Shown here one piece after another: positions 53,079 through 62,574 of a stretch of 64,000 nucleotides of DNA (the first letter of the stretch is position 1; every line of letters starts with the position of its first letter). Below the pieces are notes generated by a model that was not told where the DNA came from, did no database searches, and worked only from the letters and a program-made list of their open reading frames with translations. Source of the stretch: Streptacidiphilus jeojiense (GTDB lineage: Bacteria > Actinomycetota > Actinomycetes > Streptomycetales > Streptomycetaceae); the NCBI RefSeq assembly GCF_000719095.1, contig NZ_JOEH01000008.1:248001-312000 (forward strand). Direction: 5' to 3'. Both the position numbers and the translations under genes were made by a program.

Positions 53079-53848
53079 TGGTCGCCGACACCACCGCACT
53101 GTTCGATCTCACCGGCCGCTCCGCGCTGGTCACCGGAGCCGCCGGCGGCATCGGCTCCGCCGTCGCCGAAGCGCTGGCCGCAGCCGGAGCGACGGTACTC
53201 GTCACGGACGTGGACGGACCGGCCGCCGCGGCCGTCGCCGAGAAGCTCACCGCCGCGGGGCTGAAGGCGGACAGCTACGCCCTGGACGTCACCGACCGCG
53301 TCGGCGCCGACGCCGCCGTGGCCCTGGCCGCGTCCCGCACCGGCGGCAAGCTGCACATCCTGGTCAACAACGCCGGGGTCACCGCACCGGCCATGTTCGA
53401 GAACCTCCAGGAGGACTCCTTCCGTCGCATCATGGACATCCACCTGATGGGCGCCTTCCACTGCGCCCAGGCCGCCCTCCCCTTCCTCCCCGACGACGGC
53501 ACCGGCCGCATCATCAACGTCACCTCCTCGGCCGGCATCACCGGCACCCTGGGCCAGGTCAACTACTCCGCCGGCAAGGCTGCCATCATCGGCCTGACCA
53601 AGTCGCTGGCCCGGGAGTTGGCCCGCCGTCAGATCACCGTCAACGCCCTGGCCCCACTGGCGGCCACCCCGATGACCGCCACCATCCGCACCGACGAGAA
53701 GTTCGCCGCCGCCATGCTCGCCCGCATCCCCCTCCGCCGCTGGGCCGCCCCCGAGGAGGTCGCCGGCGCCTTCGTCTTCCTCGCCTCCAACGCCGCCTCC
53801 TTCATCACCGGCCAGGTCCTACCGGTCGACGGAGGCATGGTGATGTGA
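53078..53848 (+). CDS. FabG-like short-chain dehydrogenase
   Basis: A 256-residue SDR: TGAAGGIG, NNAG, VTSSAGITG, NYSAGKAA and VDGGMVM at the end. Its ATG overlaps the dehydrogenase stop by one base. Likely a 3-hydroxyacyl-CoA or alcohol dehydrogenase. A short GC hairpin follows the stop. Confidence 0.95.
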   Translation: MVADTTALFDLTGRSALVTGAAGGIGSAVAEALAAAGATVLVTDVDGPAAAAVAEKLTAAGLKADSYALDVTDRVGADAAVALAASRTGGKLHILVNNAGVTAPAMFENLQEDSFRRIMDIHLMGAFHCAQAALPFLPDDGTGRIINVTSSAGITGTLGQVNYSAGKAAIIGLTKSLARELARRQITVNALAPLAATPMTATIRTDEKFAAAMLARIPLRRWAAPEEVAGAFVFLASNAASFITGQVLPVDGGMVM

Positions 53849-53854
53849 CGCCTC

Positions 53855-53873
53855 CCCCGCCCCGACAGCGGGG
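53855..53873. terminator. GC hairpin after the SDR gene
   Basis: CCCCGC / GCGGGG arms with a 7-nt loop, 7 bp after the stop at 53848. Probable terminator at the end of the catabolic island; no T tract. Confidence 0.5.
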
Positions 53874-54067
53874 ATTCCCGGGCCCGGGCCCAACCGGACC
53901 ACGCTGGCTTCCGTACCGGGAATTGCCGGCTCAACCGGGCCAGGATTCCTTCCATGGCGCGACCGCCTCCACAGACCGGCGCGGACCCGACTGTGAATCC
54001 GGGCCCGCACCGCAAGTATGACTAGACCACCCCAGACCTATTAACTGCGGTTCGCATGGATCGGGAT

Positions 54068-54613
54068 TCAGCAACTACCCGCGTCCTCGATCTGTCCAGC
54101 AGTCATCGTACCTCGTTCGGTCCAATATCGACTGCCAGTTGATCCAGCGGTCAAGGCTGCCCCCAGATCGATAACGGCACCTGAACCCCCGGCTCCTTCG
54201 GAATATCCAATATATAGATACCGGAATTCTCGAATACTGGGGATCGATCCCTTTGTGACTCCGGGGCCGGAGCTTGCCCCGAGAATGATCGCGCCGCTTT
54301 CGCTTGAAATTCCGCTGCGCATCCAGTTCGGGTTCTCCGGCTGATTATCGATGCGATCATAAAACGTCGCATCGACCTCACTGATCGGAGTTCTGTGGCA
54401 TACGGGAATTTTCACCTCCAGGCTTCCGCTAGAGAGGACTCTAATCCCCAAGACCGGAGGCTCCGGGTCGCTAGGGAGCAGTCCCCCAGCCAAGGAACCT
54501 CGAAGCACTGTGACGATCATCAGAATTGCCACGAGAGCAGCGAGCAAGGAGAGAGTCAGTATCAACGCACCGCGCTGCATAGCCCCGATGGATTTTACGT
54601 CCCTCTTTAGCAC
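54068..54613 (-). CDS. Single-span membrane protein, candidate immunity protein
   Basis: A 181-residue protein: short basic N-terminus, one membrane helix at ~16-38 (ALILTLSLLAALVAILMIVT), then an extracytoplasmic domain rich in Ser/Gly. I do not recognise the family. GTG 54613 has GGAGG nine bases upstream, and that site lies within the last codons of the toxin-like gene, so translation is coupled. Base composition is visibly less GC-rich than the surroundings. Position and topology fit an immunity protein that guards the outer face of the membrane against a secreted protease, but this is inference. Confidence 0.7.
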   Translation of the reverse strand: MLKRDVKSIGAMQRGALILTLSLLAALVAILMIVTVLRGSLAGGLLPSDPEPPVLGIRVLSSGSLEVKIPVCHRTPISEVDATFYDRIDNQPENPNWMRSGISSESGAIILGASSGPGVTKGSIPSIREFRYLYIGYSEGAGGSGAVIDLGAALTAGSTGSRYWTERGTMTAGQIEDAGSC

Positions 54614-57600
54614 TGCGAGTATCCTCCATTCCTCCAGCCGGCCTGCCTTTCCCATCGATTGGTGCAAGGATTGCTACCGGCCAAACCGTAGAGGATGGGG
54701 AATATGGGTCCGTACGTCCGCCACTGCCGAACGTGAACCATCTCGTGCCGAATGCGAGCCGGTGTCACGTACCGCCTAGAACCTGTGAAGTACGTATTTC
54801 CGAGGGTAGTACCTCCGCGCGCATTGAGAAAGCTCCCACCAACGCATGTACGCATTCCGTATGAGTGTCCACATTTATAGCCGAAGAGGGGCGCAATTCT
54901 GCGTAGGCCGAATCCCAACCCGGATGCGAAGGATCGATTAGCTGATCCGCCGCTACGGCCGATCAACTCCAGGGCATACCGCCCGAGAACCGTGTAGTTC
55001 CAGTGAATTCGCCAGGACTGCCCGTCGAGGTCAAAGTGAGTGATTGGGTCGCCACCACCGTACTCGTAGGCGTTGCTACTGCCGCCGGGGACGGGGTCGA
55101 TCTGGAGGAAGCGTCCGGTGGTGGGGTTGTAGAGGCGGACGCCCATGAGGGTGAGGCCGCTGGGGGTGTTGCTGGATTTCTGTTTGGCGCCGAGCCAGCC
55201 GTAGGTGGTGGCGGTGGTGCCGTTGATGGGGTTGCCGAATTCGTCGTAGGCCTGGACGACGGGGCTCTTGGTGGTGTCCAGGGGGTACTGGACGGTGGCG
55301 TCGCCGTGGATGTTGGTGAGTTGGAGGACGGTGTTGCCGGTCGCGTCGGTGGTGGCGGCCAGGTCGCCGTCGATGCCCTGGACATTGCGGCTGATGGTGC
55401 CGGCGGTGTTGTCGACGGTCCAGTCGGGGCTGTCGCCGTCGGATCCGTAGTGGTTGGTGTGGGATCCGGACTGGGTCCAGGTACCGGTGCTGTTGGACTC
55501 GGTGCTCCAGGATGCCTGGCGGCCGGCGGCGTCCAGGGTCCAGGTCTGGCGGGTGGTGCCGGAGGTTTCGCGTTGGGCGAGGTCGTTGGTGTAGTAGGCC
55601 AGGGTGGTGCCGTCGGCCTGGGTGGTGGTGCGGCCGAAGGCGTCGTAGACGACACCGGTTCCGGCCACTGTTTGCAGGCGGTCGCCGCTGTCGTAGGTGT
55701 AGGCGGTGGTAGCCGGAGTGCCGGCCGATCCGTCGGCGTTGTCGACGGTGGTGGTCAACCCGGTGCGGTTGGTGTTGTTGTCGAAGGTGTAGGCACGGTG
55801 GGTGGTGGTGCTGCCCTCGGTGTCGTCGGCCTGGGTCAACCGTCCTGCGGCATCGTAGGTGTAGGCCTGCTCCGCCCCGATGCCCGGGGCGGTGGAGCTG
55901 TGGGTGGCCTCCTGGCCCGCGATGGTGAAGGTGGCGGTGTCGCTGGTGATCACGGTGCCGTCGCTGCGGGTGTAGGTGCGTGCGGTGACGGCGCCGGTCT
56001 GGTCGCGGCTGACCTGCAGGGTGACGGAGCCGGGTAGTTGTTCGGCGTACAGGTTGCCGTCGGAGTCGTACTGGGCGCTGATGGTGCCGGCGACCGGGTC
56101 GGTCATCGAGGTCATCAGCCCGGCTGCGTTCTTGCTGGTGTCGTAGGTGTTGGTGGTGGTGCCGGTGTTGTTGGTGACGGTGACGGGGCGGTCCAGGGCG
56201 TCGTAGCTGGTGCTGGTGGTGGCGCCGTTGCCGTCGGCGTACTGGGTCTGACGGCCCAGAGCGTCATAGGTGTAGGTGATGGTCTGGCCGTTGGCGGTCA
56301 CCGAGGCCTTGTTGCCGGTGGCCGGGTCGTAGGCGGTGGTGGTGTCCGCGACCGCGGTGCCGCTCCCGCCGGTGACGGCGGTCTTGGTCAGGCGTCCGGC
56401 CGCGTCGTAGGTGTTGGTGGTGGTGCGGGTAACCCCGTTGGCGGTGTCGGTGACCGTGGCGGTGTTGCCCCACTGGTCATAGGTGGTGGTCGTGGTCTTC
56501 AGGCCGGTGGGATTGGTCCCACCGCCGGTGATCGCCCCAGCGGGTGCTGTCGAGCAGACCAGGTCGGCCCACTCGGGGCGACCCTGGCAGGTGCCGGTCC
56601 CGGTCGCGGACCAGTACGTGGTGATCGTCGTGCCAGCGTCCGAGCCGGTGGACTTGGGCAAGCTGGTGGAGATGACCCGGCCCTGGCTGTCGTAACCGGT
56701 GGTGGTGGTCAGTGCCAGGCCGTTGGGGTCGGTGGTGGTCGCGGTGGCCAGGCCCTTGACCCAGTCGTAGGTGGTTTTGGTCGTGGTGGTGTCGCCGTCG
56801 GCCGCGCCGTCGACGACCGCGCCGACCTGTGCGGTGGTGATCTGGTTGCTGGTGGTGGCGGTGCCGTCGGTGGGACGGCCCTGGTCGAAGGTGTTCAGGG
56901 TGTGCTGACGCGAGGGCACCTGGGTGCCCGCAGCGATGGTGCCGCCCGCAGTGGTGGTGTTGTGCGCGAGGGTGACCAGGTGGATCGGCCCGTACTCCTC
57001 GATGTTGCGCTGGCCGATGACGGATGGGTCGGTGTTCTTGTCGGTGCCGGTGTCGGCGACCACGCTGGTGGTGTTGTAGAGCGAGGTGGTGGACAGCAGT
57101 TGGGCCCGCTGGACGGTGGTGTCCTTTTCGATGTCCAGCGACTGCCGTTGGGCGACCTGCCAGGCGGCGGTGCCCAGGGCCAGTTCGCGGTTGGCCGCGG
57201 TCAGTTGGAACACGGTGTTGCCGTACCGGTCGTACTGGGTGGTGGTGATGTGTCCGACCGGGGTGGCGGTGTTGACCTGGCGCCCCGAGGCGTCCAGGTA
57301 GGTCAGGGTTGCCCGGCCGTAGTCTCCGCTGCCTAGGGTGGATCCGTCGTTGGAGGCGGGGACCTGGTCGGCTGGGAACACCGCGGTGGCATCCGTGGGT
57401 GCGTCGGTCTGGGCCCAGGTGGCGGTGTCGGTGGTGCTCATGGCGTTGGGTGCGCTGCTGCCGGACAGGGGCACGTTGTAGACCACGGTGGTGGTCGCGG
57501 TGCCGTTGGTGGTGGTGTTGCTGCCCGGGGTCAGGGTGGGACGGGAGGCGGACAGCAGCATGCCGTCGCCGGAGGTGGAGTTGGTGCCGACCTTGCCGTA

Positions 57601-60600
57601 GGCGAACGTCCACGGCAGCTGGCCCGGGTCGGTCTGCGTGGTGACCCGACCCGCACTGTCATAGCTGTAGCTGGTCTTCAACGCGGGGCTGACCCGCGGG
57701 TCCCACTGGTCCAACAACTGGCCGGCGGTGTCGTAGTCGTACTGGCCGATCACGGTCGCGGTCGCGCTGGTCGCGCCGGGAGCGGTGGCCCACAGTTTGA
57801 TCTGCTTGACCTGGCCGGTGAAGTCCCCCGGCGTGGATGTGGTGGCAGTGGTGGCGGTGGCGTAGACGTACTCCAGCATCCGGCAGCCGGCCGTGGACGG
57901 CGTGGTCTGGCACGTCGCCGCCGCAACCGCGCTGGTGGGCGCGATCACGTAGTGCGGCTCGACCAGCGTGGTCCCATTCACGGTCACGGTCTGCGGGACC
58001 ACGGTGGTGGTGGAGTTGGCGGTGGCCAGGTACGTACTGGTCACCTGCCAGGTGCTCGCCCCGGACGGCTTGGTGAACACCGTCGTGGTGCTGTCGGTGT
58101 CCTTCAGGGTGAACGACCCGGTCAGCGACCCGGTCAGGGTCAGATCCTCCGAGCCCGGCTCGGGCTTCCAGGCACCCGAACTGGTGGCGGTGAACCCGGT
58201 CGGGTCACCGTCCACGTCCACCAGCGAGACCGCCATGGTCGAGGTCTGCGTGATGTAGGACCAGTCCGAGTCGGTAGTCTCGGCGGTGGTGCCGGCGGTC
58301 CACTGCGGGCCGAAGATCGCGGCCTGCCCGGCCTGGGCGGCGCCGTTGCCCGGACGCCGCGAGGACGAAGAACGGGTCACCGTCATCCCGAACGCCGAGG
58401 CGTCGGTCGCCGACAGGCTCGCGTCTCCGGTCAGCGAGTTCACCGACGCAGGCCCGGCACTGACGCTGGGCGCGGTACCGGCGTTGCGGTCCACCGTGAC
58501 CGTGTTGGCCGGCGAGGCACCGGTGGTGGTGCCGTCGGTGAACAGCGCGCGCACGTCCACCGGACCGTCCACGGCGAACGTGTCGGTGATGTTCCACGTC
58601 AGCGCCGCCGGCAGGCCGTTGGTGACTGCTACCGGCCAGGACGACAGGGTCGAACCGTCGGAGTTCTGGGTGACGTTGGCCACCGGCACACTGTGCCAGG
58701 TGTCGGTGTCCCCGATCCGGTACTGGTAGGTGACCCCGGTGTAGGAGGTCAGCCCCAGGGCCATCAATCCGACCCGGCGCGCCGGGCGTTCACCCGCACC
58801 CGGGGCGGTCAATGCGGCTCCGGAGCCGGCGTAGAAGACGTAGGAGGTGCCGCCGGCCCAGTTCCCGGCCGTGTCGTAGGTCTTGGCCACCACGGTGTGC
58901 TTGCCCGCCGCGAACGTGAACGACTGGGAGACGGCCGTCCCGGTCGTGGCCACCTTGGTCCAGGCGCCGCCGTCCAGTTGCAGGCCGATCCCGGCCACCT
59001 CGCTGGACGGCGGGGTGGCGGTGAAGCTGCCGGTGAAGTTGCCACTCGCATCGGGCGTACCCGACCAGGTGTTCGCCGGGAAATCCGTGGAGGCGACACT
59101 GGAGTCGCTCGGAGCCCAGCTGTCCACGGTCAACGGCTGAGCCGCGGACCAGGCGGAGTACTGGCTGCCGTCGAAACTGCGGACCTTCCAGGTGTAGGCC
59201 CCCTGCGCCAGCGTGGTGGTGTCCGCCCACGGTGCGGAGGTGCCCGAGCTGACGAACGCGCTGGACCCCGAGGCCGCAACGGTGCTGCCGGACAGGATCT
59301 GGTAGTCCAACCGCACCGTGCTGCTGTCCGCATCCGTAGCCGTCCCCGACAGGGTCGGGGTGACGCTGGAGGTGTAACCCGCCGTCGCGGTCGGCGCCGC
59401 CGCCAGCGCGGTCGGGGTGGTTGGGGGGCTGTTGTAGGCGAACCAGCCCTGCAGGTCCACCACCAGCTGGATCGATCCTGAGCTGGCGTTGTACACGCTG
59501 ATGCTGCCGGTGGCGTTCGGGGCCACCACCGCCATCGACGAGGTCACGCCGTTGGCCTGGTAGCTGTCCACCGACGTGGTGGGCATGGTGCTCCCGGTGG
59601 CCCAGGCGTGCAGGTAGCCGGTGTTGGCCCCGCTGATCGCCACCAGGTCAACCGCCGCCGCACCGAACCGCGCCGGGACGCCGTTGCTGCCGCCGATCTG
59701 CAGGTTCACCGTCCCGTAGGCCGCCAACGCAGTGGTGGTACGGGTATCCAGCAGCCGCGCCGACGTCGCGGTGAACCCGCCCCCGGTGGACGAGGCAGTG
59801 GAGAAGAACCCGGGCACATCCACGACCACGTCGATCGCCGCAGTCGTCGAACTGTTCCGCAGCGTGATCTTCCCGTTGGAACCCACCGCTATGATCGCCC
59901 CGGCACTGCGGGTAGTGGTGGAGAACGTCAGGATCGGCTGCCCGCCACTGGACGCCCCACTGGCATACCCGTACAGGCTCCCGCCCGCGGTCGCGGCGGG
60001 CACGGTCAGGTTCGCGAAGACCGAGGACTCGCCGGTGATCCCGGCCACCCCGTCGACCTGCACATCGATGCTGCCGCCGGCCGGGATCTGCGCCAGCGCA
60101 GCACCAGTGCCCACCCGGGTGTCCACCAGCCGCGTCGGAGTGATCGGCACATAGCCGCCGGGCGCGGCGGTCCCGGTCGCGGTGGTGTAGTAGCCGTTGA
60201 CCACCACCCGCAGATTCACCGTACCGGCCAGGTTGTACACATCGACCTTGCCGTCCGAACCCACCGCCAGGATCGCGGCGTTGTCTGAGGTCAGACCCGT
60301 GGTCAGGTTCATCGTGGTCGTGGACGGCTTGGTGGTGCCGTCCGCCCACAGCGTCAGATACCCGCCCGCACTGGACCCGGTCGCCTCCAGGTCCACCGAG
60401 ACCGCACCCACACCACTGGACGGAACACCGCCCTGTCCCAGCACCTGGAACGCCGTCGTCGAAGCCGCGCCCAACGTCGCACTGATGCCGACCCCGGTGG
60501 AGGTGTCCACGATCTTCTGCGTCGGTGCGACCGCAACGAAGTCACCCCCCGAGGACGCCGTCGCCGCCACCGCCGGGGCCACCACGGGCACGACCGCCGG

Positions 60601-60708
60601 CGCCACCACTGAAAGCACCGACACCGCCAGCGCCCCCGACACCACCACCGACACCCAACGCCGCAGCGCCGGGCGTATCAGCCCGCCCGCGAACCCGCTC
60701 GAGAACAC
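54607..60708 (-). CDS. Secreted YD-repeat (RHS-type) protein with C-terminal metallopeptidase-like domain
   Basis: A 2033-residue protein. Signal peptide residues 1-~48 (RR, hydrophobic stretch, AVA). Then three ~120-residue repeats (RLVDTR ... VVDVPGFF type, ~56-430), a fibronectin/Ig-like region (~430-1000), YD repeats such as YDAAGRLTKT and YDALGRQTQYADGNG (~1000-1830), the RHS core ending VRLYNPTTGRFLQIDPV and DLDG at 1896, and a 137-residue C-terminal domain. That domain has HEMVH at 1988-1992 and WERQA with Glu2020, an HExxH...E zincin pattern. Polymorphic toxins have this plan. Start is GTG 60708. Confidence 0.9.
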   Translation of the reverse strand: MFSSGFAGGLIRPALRRWVSVVVSGALAVSVLSVVAPAVVPVVAPAVAATASSGGDFVAVAPTQKIVDTSTGVGISATLGAASTTAFQVLGQGGVPSSGVGAVSVDLEATGSSAGGYLTLWADGTTKPSTTTMNLTTGLTSDNAAILAVGSDGKVDVYNLAGTVNLRVVVNGYYTTATGTAAPGGYVPITPTRLVDTRVGTGAALAQIPAGGSIDVQVDGVAGITGESSVFANLTVPAATAGGSLYGYASGASSGGQPILTFSTTTRSAGAIIAVGSNGKITLRNSSTTAAIDVVVDVPGFFSTASSTGGGFTATSARLLDTRTTTALAAYGTVNLQIGGSNGVPARFGAAAVDLVAISGANTGYLHAWATGSTMPTTSVDSYQANGVTSSMAVVAPNATGSISVYNASSGSIQLVVDLQGWFAYNSPPTTPTALAAAPTATAGYTSSVTPTLSGTATDADSSTVRLDYQILSGSTVAASGSSAFVSSGTSAPWADTTTLAQGAYTWKVRSFDGSQYSAWSAAQPLTVDSWAPSDSSVASTDFPANTWSGTPDASGNFTGSFTATPPSSEVAGIGLQLDGGAWTKVATTGTAVSQSFTFAAGKHTVVAKTYDTAGNWAGGTSYVFYAGSGAALTAPGAGERPARRVGLMALGLTSYTGVTYQYRIGDTDTWHSVPVANVTQNSDGSTLSSWPVAVTNGLPAALTWNITDTFAVDGPVDVRALFTDGTTTGASPANTVTVDRNAGTAPSVSAGPASVNSLTGDASLSATDASAFGMTVTRSSSSRRPGNGAAQAGQAAIFGPQWTAGTTAETTDSDWSYITQTSTMAVSLVDVDGDPTGFTATSSGAWKPEPGSEDLTLTGSLTGSFTLKDTDSTTTVFTKPSGASTWQVTSTYLATANSTTTVVPQTVTVNGTTLVEPHYVIAPTSAVAAATCQTTPSTAGCRMLEYVYATATTATTSTPGDFTGQVKQIKLWATAPGATSATATVIGQYDYDTAGQLLDQWDPRVSPALKTSYSYDSAGRVTTQTDPGQLPWTFAYGKVGTNSTSGDGMLLSASRPTLTPGSNTTTNGTATTTVVYNVPLSGSSAPNAMSTTDTATWAQTDAPTDATAVFPADQVPASNDGSTLGSGDYGRATLTYLDASGRQVNTATPVGHITTTQYDRYGNTVFQLTAANRELALGTAAWQVAQRQSLDIEKDTTVQRAQLLSTTSLYNTTSVVADTGTDKNTDPSVIGQRNIEEYGPIHLVTLAHNTTTAGGTIAAGTQVPSRQHTLNTFDQGRPTDGTATTSNQITTAQVGAVVDGAADGDTTTTKTTYDWVKGLATATTTDPNGLALTTTTGYDSQGRVISTSLPKSTGSDAGTTITTYWSATGTGTCQGRPEWADLVCSTAPAGAITGGGTNPTGLKTTTTTYDQWGNTATVTDTANGVTRTTTNTYDAAGRLTKTAVTGGSGTAVADTTTAYDPATGNKASVTANGQTITYTYDALGRQTQYADGNGATTSTSYDALDRPVTVTNNTGTTTNTYDTSKNAAGLMTSMTDPVAGTISAQYDSDGNLYAEQLPGSVTLQVSRDQTGAVTARTYTRSDGTVITSDTATFTIAGQEATHSSTAPGIGAEQAYTYDAAGRLTQADDTEGSTTTHRAYTFDNNTNRTGLTTTVDNADGSAGTPATTAYTYDSGDRLQTVAGTGVVYDAFGRTTTQADGTTLAYYTNDLAQRETSGTTRQTWTLDAAGRQASWSTESNSTGTWTQSGSHTNHYGSDGDSPDWTVDNTAGTISRNVQGIDGDLAATTDATGNTVLQLTNIHGDATVQYPLDTTKSPVVQAYDEFGNPINGTTATTYGWLGAKQKSSNTPSGLTLMGVRLYNPTTGRFLQIDPVPGGSSNAYEYGGGDPITHFDLDGQSWRIHWNYTVLGRYALELIGRSGGSANRSFASGLGFGLRRIAPLFGYKCGHSYGMRTCVGGSFLNARGGTTLGNTYFTGSRRYVTPARIRHEMVHVRQWRTYGPIFPILYGLAGSNPCTNRWERQAGWRNGGYSQC

Positions 60709-61151
60709 GAACGCCCCCGCCTTTCACCGACACCACAAAGTCAGCACACCGACTGCGCCGAGAAACGGCGTGATCCTGTCAGGCATCAGCCCGAACGGCA
60801 CTCGGCAACAACACAGCCAACTCCCAGCGGATACACGGGACTGCGGGCATCCAATCTGACGATCACCACGCGTGACGGAAGCGTGAAGGATTCGCCCAAA
60901 ATTAGGTGCACCCGATAGGTAAGTCTTGACGATGAGTCAGGTAAGGCGCACTTGCTGCGTTATAAAACTGCAATGGGTGGAGCCCACTTCCAGCAGCGCG
61001 CTAACTCACGGTTGCCTACTGCGGCAGAACTTGAGGTCAGCCTGATCCTGTCTGTGGATGGAAGCATGGTGACCTGACGACTGGCCCGGATACGGTGTCC
61101 AATGGTTCGACCAAACCGAACCGTCCGACCAGTAACGAGAGGTCCGAACCC
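60709..61151. other. Intergenic region between the YD-repeat and GntR genes
   Basis: 443 bases without a gene. It should hold the divergent promoters of the toxin-like and GntR genes; a TTGACG at 60926-60931 on the plus strand could be a -35 box but has no convincing -10. The region 60861-60960 is less GC-rich than its surroundings. Apart from the GntR operator (61103-61113) I see no further structure. Confidence 0.5.
61103..61113. promoter_or_regulatory. FadR/GntR-type operator
   Basis: TGGT-TCG-ACCA, the TGGTNNGACCA-like pattern bound by many FadR-subfamily GntR proteins, 38 bp before the GntR start at 61152. Likely autoregulatory. Confidence 0.6.
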
Positions 61152-61901
61152 ATGCAGAGCGCAGAGCCGTTGCCGCGCTTCGGCGCTCTCACCGTCCCCA
61201 AGGCGTCGGACGTGCTGGCCGCCGAGGTGCGTGAGCGGATCCTCAGCGGCGAACTCGCCGAGGGGACGGCGCTGCCGCCGGAACGTCAACTGGTTGAGCA
61301 GACCGGCCTGAGTCGGGCCACGGTGCGGGAGGCCCTGCGCATCCTGGAGGTCGAGAAGCTGCTGCGGATCAGGCCGGGCCGGGGCGGTGGCGCCTTCGTG
61401 CACCGGCCCGGCCGCGAATCGCTGGCGAACACCGTGCAACTGGTCATCCGGGGACAGCAGATCCGCTTGGAGGCCCTGCACGAGACCCGCGAGGCGATCG
61501 AGCCGACCTGCGCCGCCCTGGCCGCCAAGCGCCGCACCGACGCCGACCTCGCCGACCTGGACGCCGCCCACGCGGACCTGGTGGACGCCGGCCCCGACCT
61601 CCCCAGGTTCCTCCGCGCCAACATCCGCTGGCACAACGCCGTGGCCAAGGCCGGCGACAACGAGCTCCTGATCGGCTTCATGAGCGCCCTCTCGCAGGCG
61701 ATCTACTCCGCCACCGACCTGGAGCAGTTCCTGGACGCGGACATCCGCGGCGTCACTGCCCGGGCCCACGCCAAGGTCACCGAGGCGATCCGCAAGCAGG
61801 ACGGCTCGGCCGCGATGCGCCGGATGACCCGTCACGTCTGCGGCTTCGCCACCGTGGCCGCCACCCTCGACCAGCGCGACCGCATCGACCTCTCCGGCTG
61901 A
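61152..61901 (+). CDS. GntR-family regulator (FadR subfamily)
   Basis: A 249-residue regulator. Winged HTH at ~10-80: VRERILSGELAEGTALPPER, then TGLSRATVREALRILEVEKL, followed by RPGRGGGAFV. The C-terminal FCD helical domain has the metal/ligand-binding features (LHETREAIEP; NIRWHNAVAKA; HAKVTEAI). ATG 61152 has GAGAGG upstream; the in-frame 61095 start is unlikely as it passes through the operator. FCD ligands are usually small carboxylates. Target beyond itself unknown. Confidence 0.93.
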   Translation: MQSAEPLPRFGALTVPKASDVLAAEVRERILSGELAEGTALPPERQLVEQTGLSRATVREALRILEVEKLLRIRPGRGGGAFVHRPGRESLANTVQLVIRGQQIRLEALHETREAIEPTCAALAAKRRTDADLADLDAAHADLVDAGPDLPRFLRANIRWHNAVAKAGDNELLIGFMSALSQAIYSATDLEQFLDADIRGVTARAHAKVTEAIRKQDGSAAMRRMTRHVCGFATVAATLDQRDRIDLSG

Positions 61902-61918
61902 GGGCCGGTGGTTGCAGG

Positions 61919-61936
61919 AATATGTAGATCGGTCTA
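61919..61936. promoter_or_regulatory. Operator of the TetR at 61948
   Basis: AATATGTAGATCGGTCTA: core TAGATCGGTCTA. It ends 11 bp before the TetR start. An almost identical site (62545-62562) precedes the next gene. Confidence 0.8.
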
Positions 61937-61947
61937 GTTTTGGCGCC

Positions 61948-62505
61948 ATGGGACAGAAGGGCACCGAAACGCGCGACCGACTGCTGGACGCAACGCAGGA
62001 GTCGGTCGAGGCCAGAGGTTACTTCGGCACTGGACTCAACCAGGTGATCGCTGCCGGCGGTGCGCCCCGCGGTTCGCTCTACTTCCACTTCCCCGGCGGC
62101 AAGGACCAGTTGGTCGCCGAGTCGATCCGGCGGGCAGGGCAGACGATCGGCGACGCGATGGGCGGGCTGGCCGATTCCACCTCCTCGGCGGCGGAGTTCG
62201 TCGACGCGGTCCTGCGACAGTTGGGCGACCGGCTGGAGGGCTCGGACTGGCACCAGGGATGCCCCGTCGCCACCGTCGCGCTGGAGACGGCCGCCGGCAA
62301 CGACCTGCTGCAGGAGGCGTGCGCGGAGGTCTACTCCTCGTGGGAGACGGCCCTGCGGGCACAACTGGCGAGCCGTCAGGATGCCGACGACCTCGCCGTG
62401 ACGATCCTGGCGATGATCGAGGGCGCACTTCTGCTGGCCCGGGCGCATCGCAGCAGAAGGCCTCTGGACAGCGTCACCCGTCAGATTCGCGTCTTGCTGA
62501 GCTGA
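61948..62505 (+). CDS. TetR-family regulator
   Basis: A 185-residue TetR repressor of the common YxeS/AcrR-like small type. HTH in SVEARGYFGTGLNQVIAAGG, GGAPRGSLYFHFPGGKDQLV. ATG 61948 is the proper start; ATG 61912 would cover the operator. Two matching operators, before itself and before the SDR-hydrolase gene, identify its direct targets. A strong hairpin follows the stop. Confidence 0.94.
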   Translation: MGQKGTETRDRLLDATQESVEARGYFGTGLNQVIAAGGAPRGSLYFHFPGGKDQLVAESIRRAGQTIGDAMGGLADSTSSAAEFVDAVLRQLGDRLEGSDWHQGCPVATVALETAAGNDLLQEACAEVYSSWETALRAQLASRQDADDLAVTILAMIEGALLLARAHRSRRPLDSVTRQIRVLLS

Positions 62506-62508
62506 CCT

Positions 62509-62529
62509 GGCCCGCCGCATCGGCGGGCC
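62509..62529. terminator. Strong GC hairpin after TetR
   Basis: GGCCCGCCG-CAT-CGGCGGGCC: perfect 9-bp stem with 3-nt loop, 3 bp after the TetR stop at 62505. Probable terminator separating TetR from the downstream, separately regulated gene. Confidence 0.75.
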
Positions 62530-62544
62530 CTTCCATGGCTCAAA

Positions 62545-62562
62545 AATATGTAGACCGATCTA
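62545..62562. promoter_or_regulatory. Second operator of the 61948 TetR
   Basis: AATATGTAGACCGATCTA, whose core TAGACCGATCTA is the exact reverse complement of the 61925-61936 core. It lies 12 bp before the ATG at 62575; AAGGAG (62565-62570) sits between. Confidence 0.8.
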
Positions 62563-62574
62563 TTAAGGAGTCTC

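Noticed and set aside
53849..54067. Possible small gene or attachment site at the boundary of the catabolic island
   Set aside because: No open frame with codon bias, no tRNA and no matching direct repeat elsewhere in the window; only a terminator-like hairpin is supported.
54607..60708. Tc-type insecticidal toxin component or teneurin-like adhesion protein
   Set aside because: No TcB/TcC partner or beta-propeller/SpvB domains are seen; the signal peptide, single chain and short variable tip fit a polymorphic toxin better.
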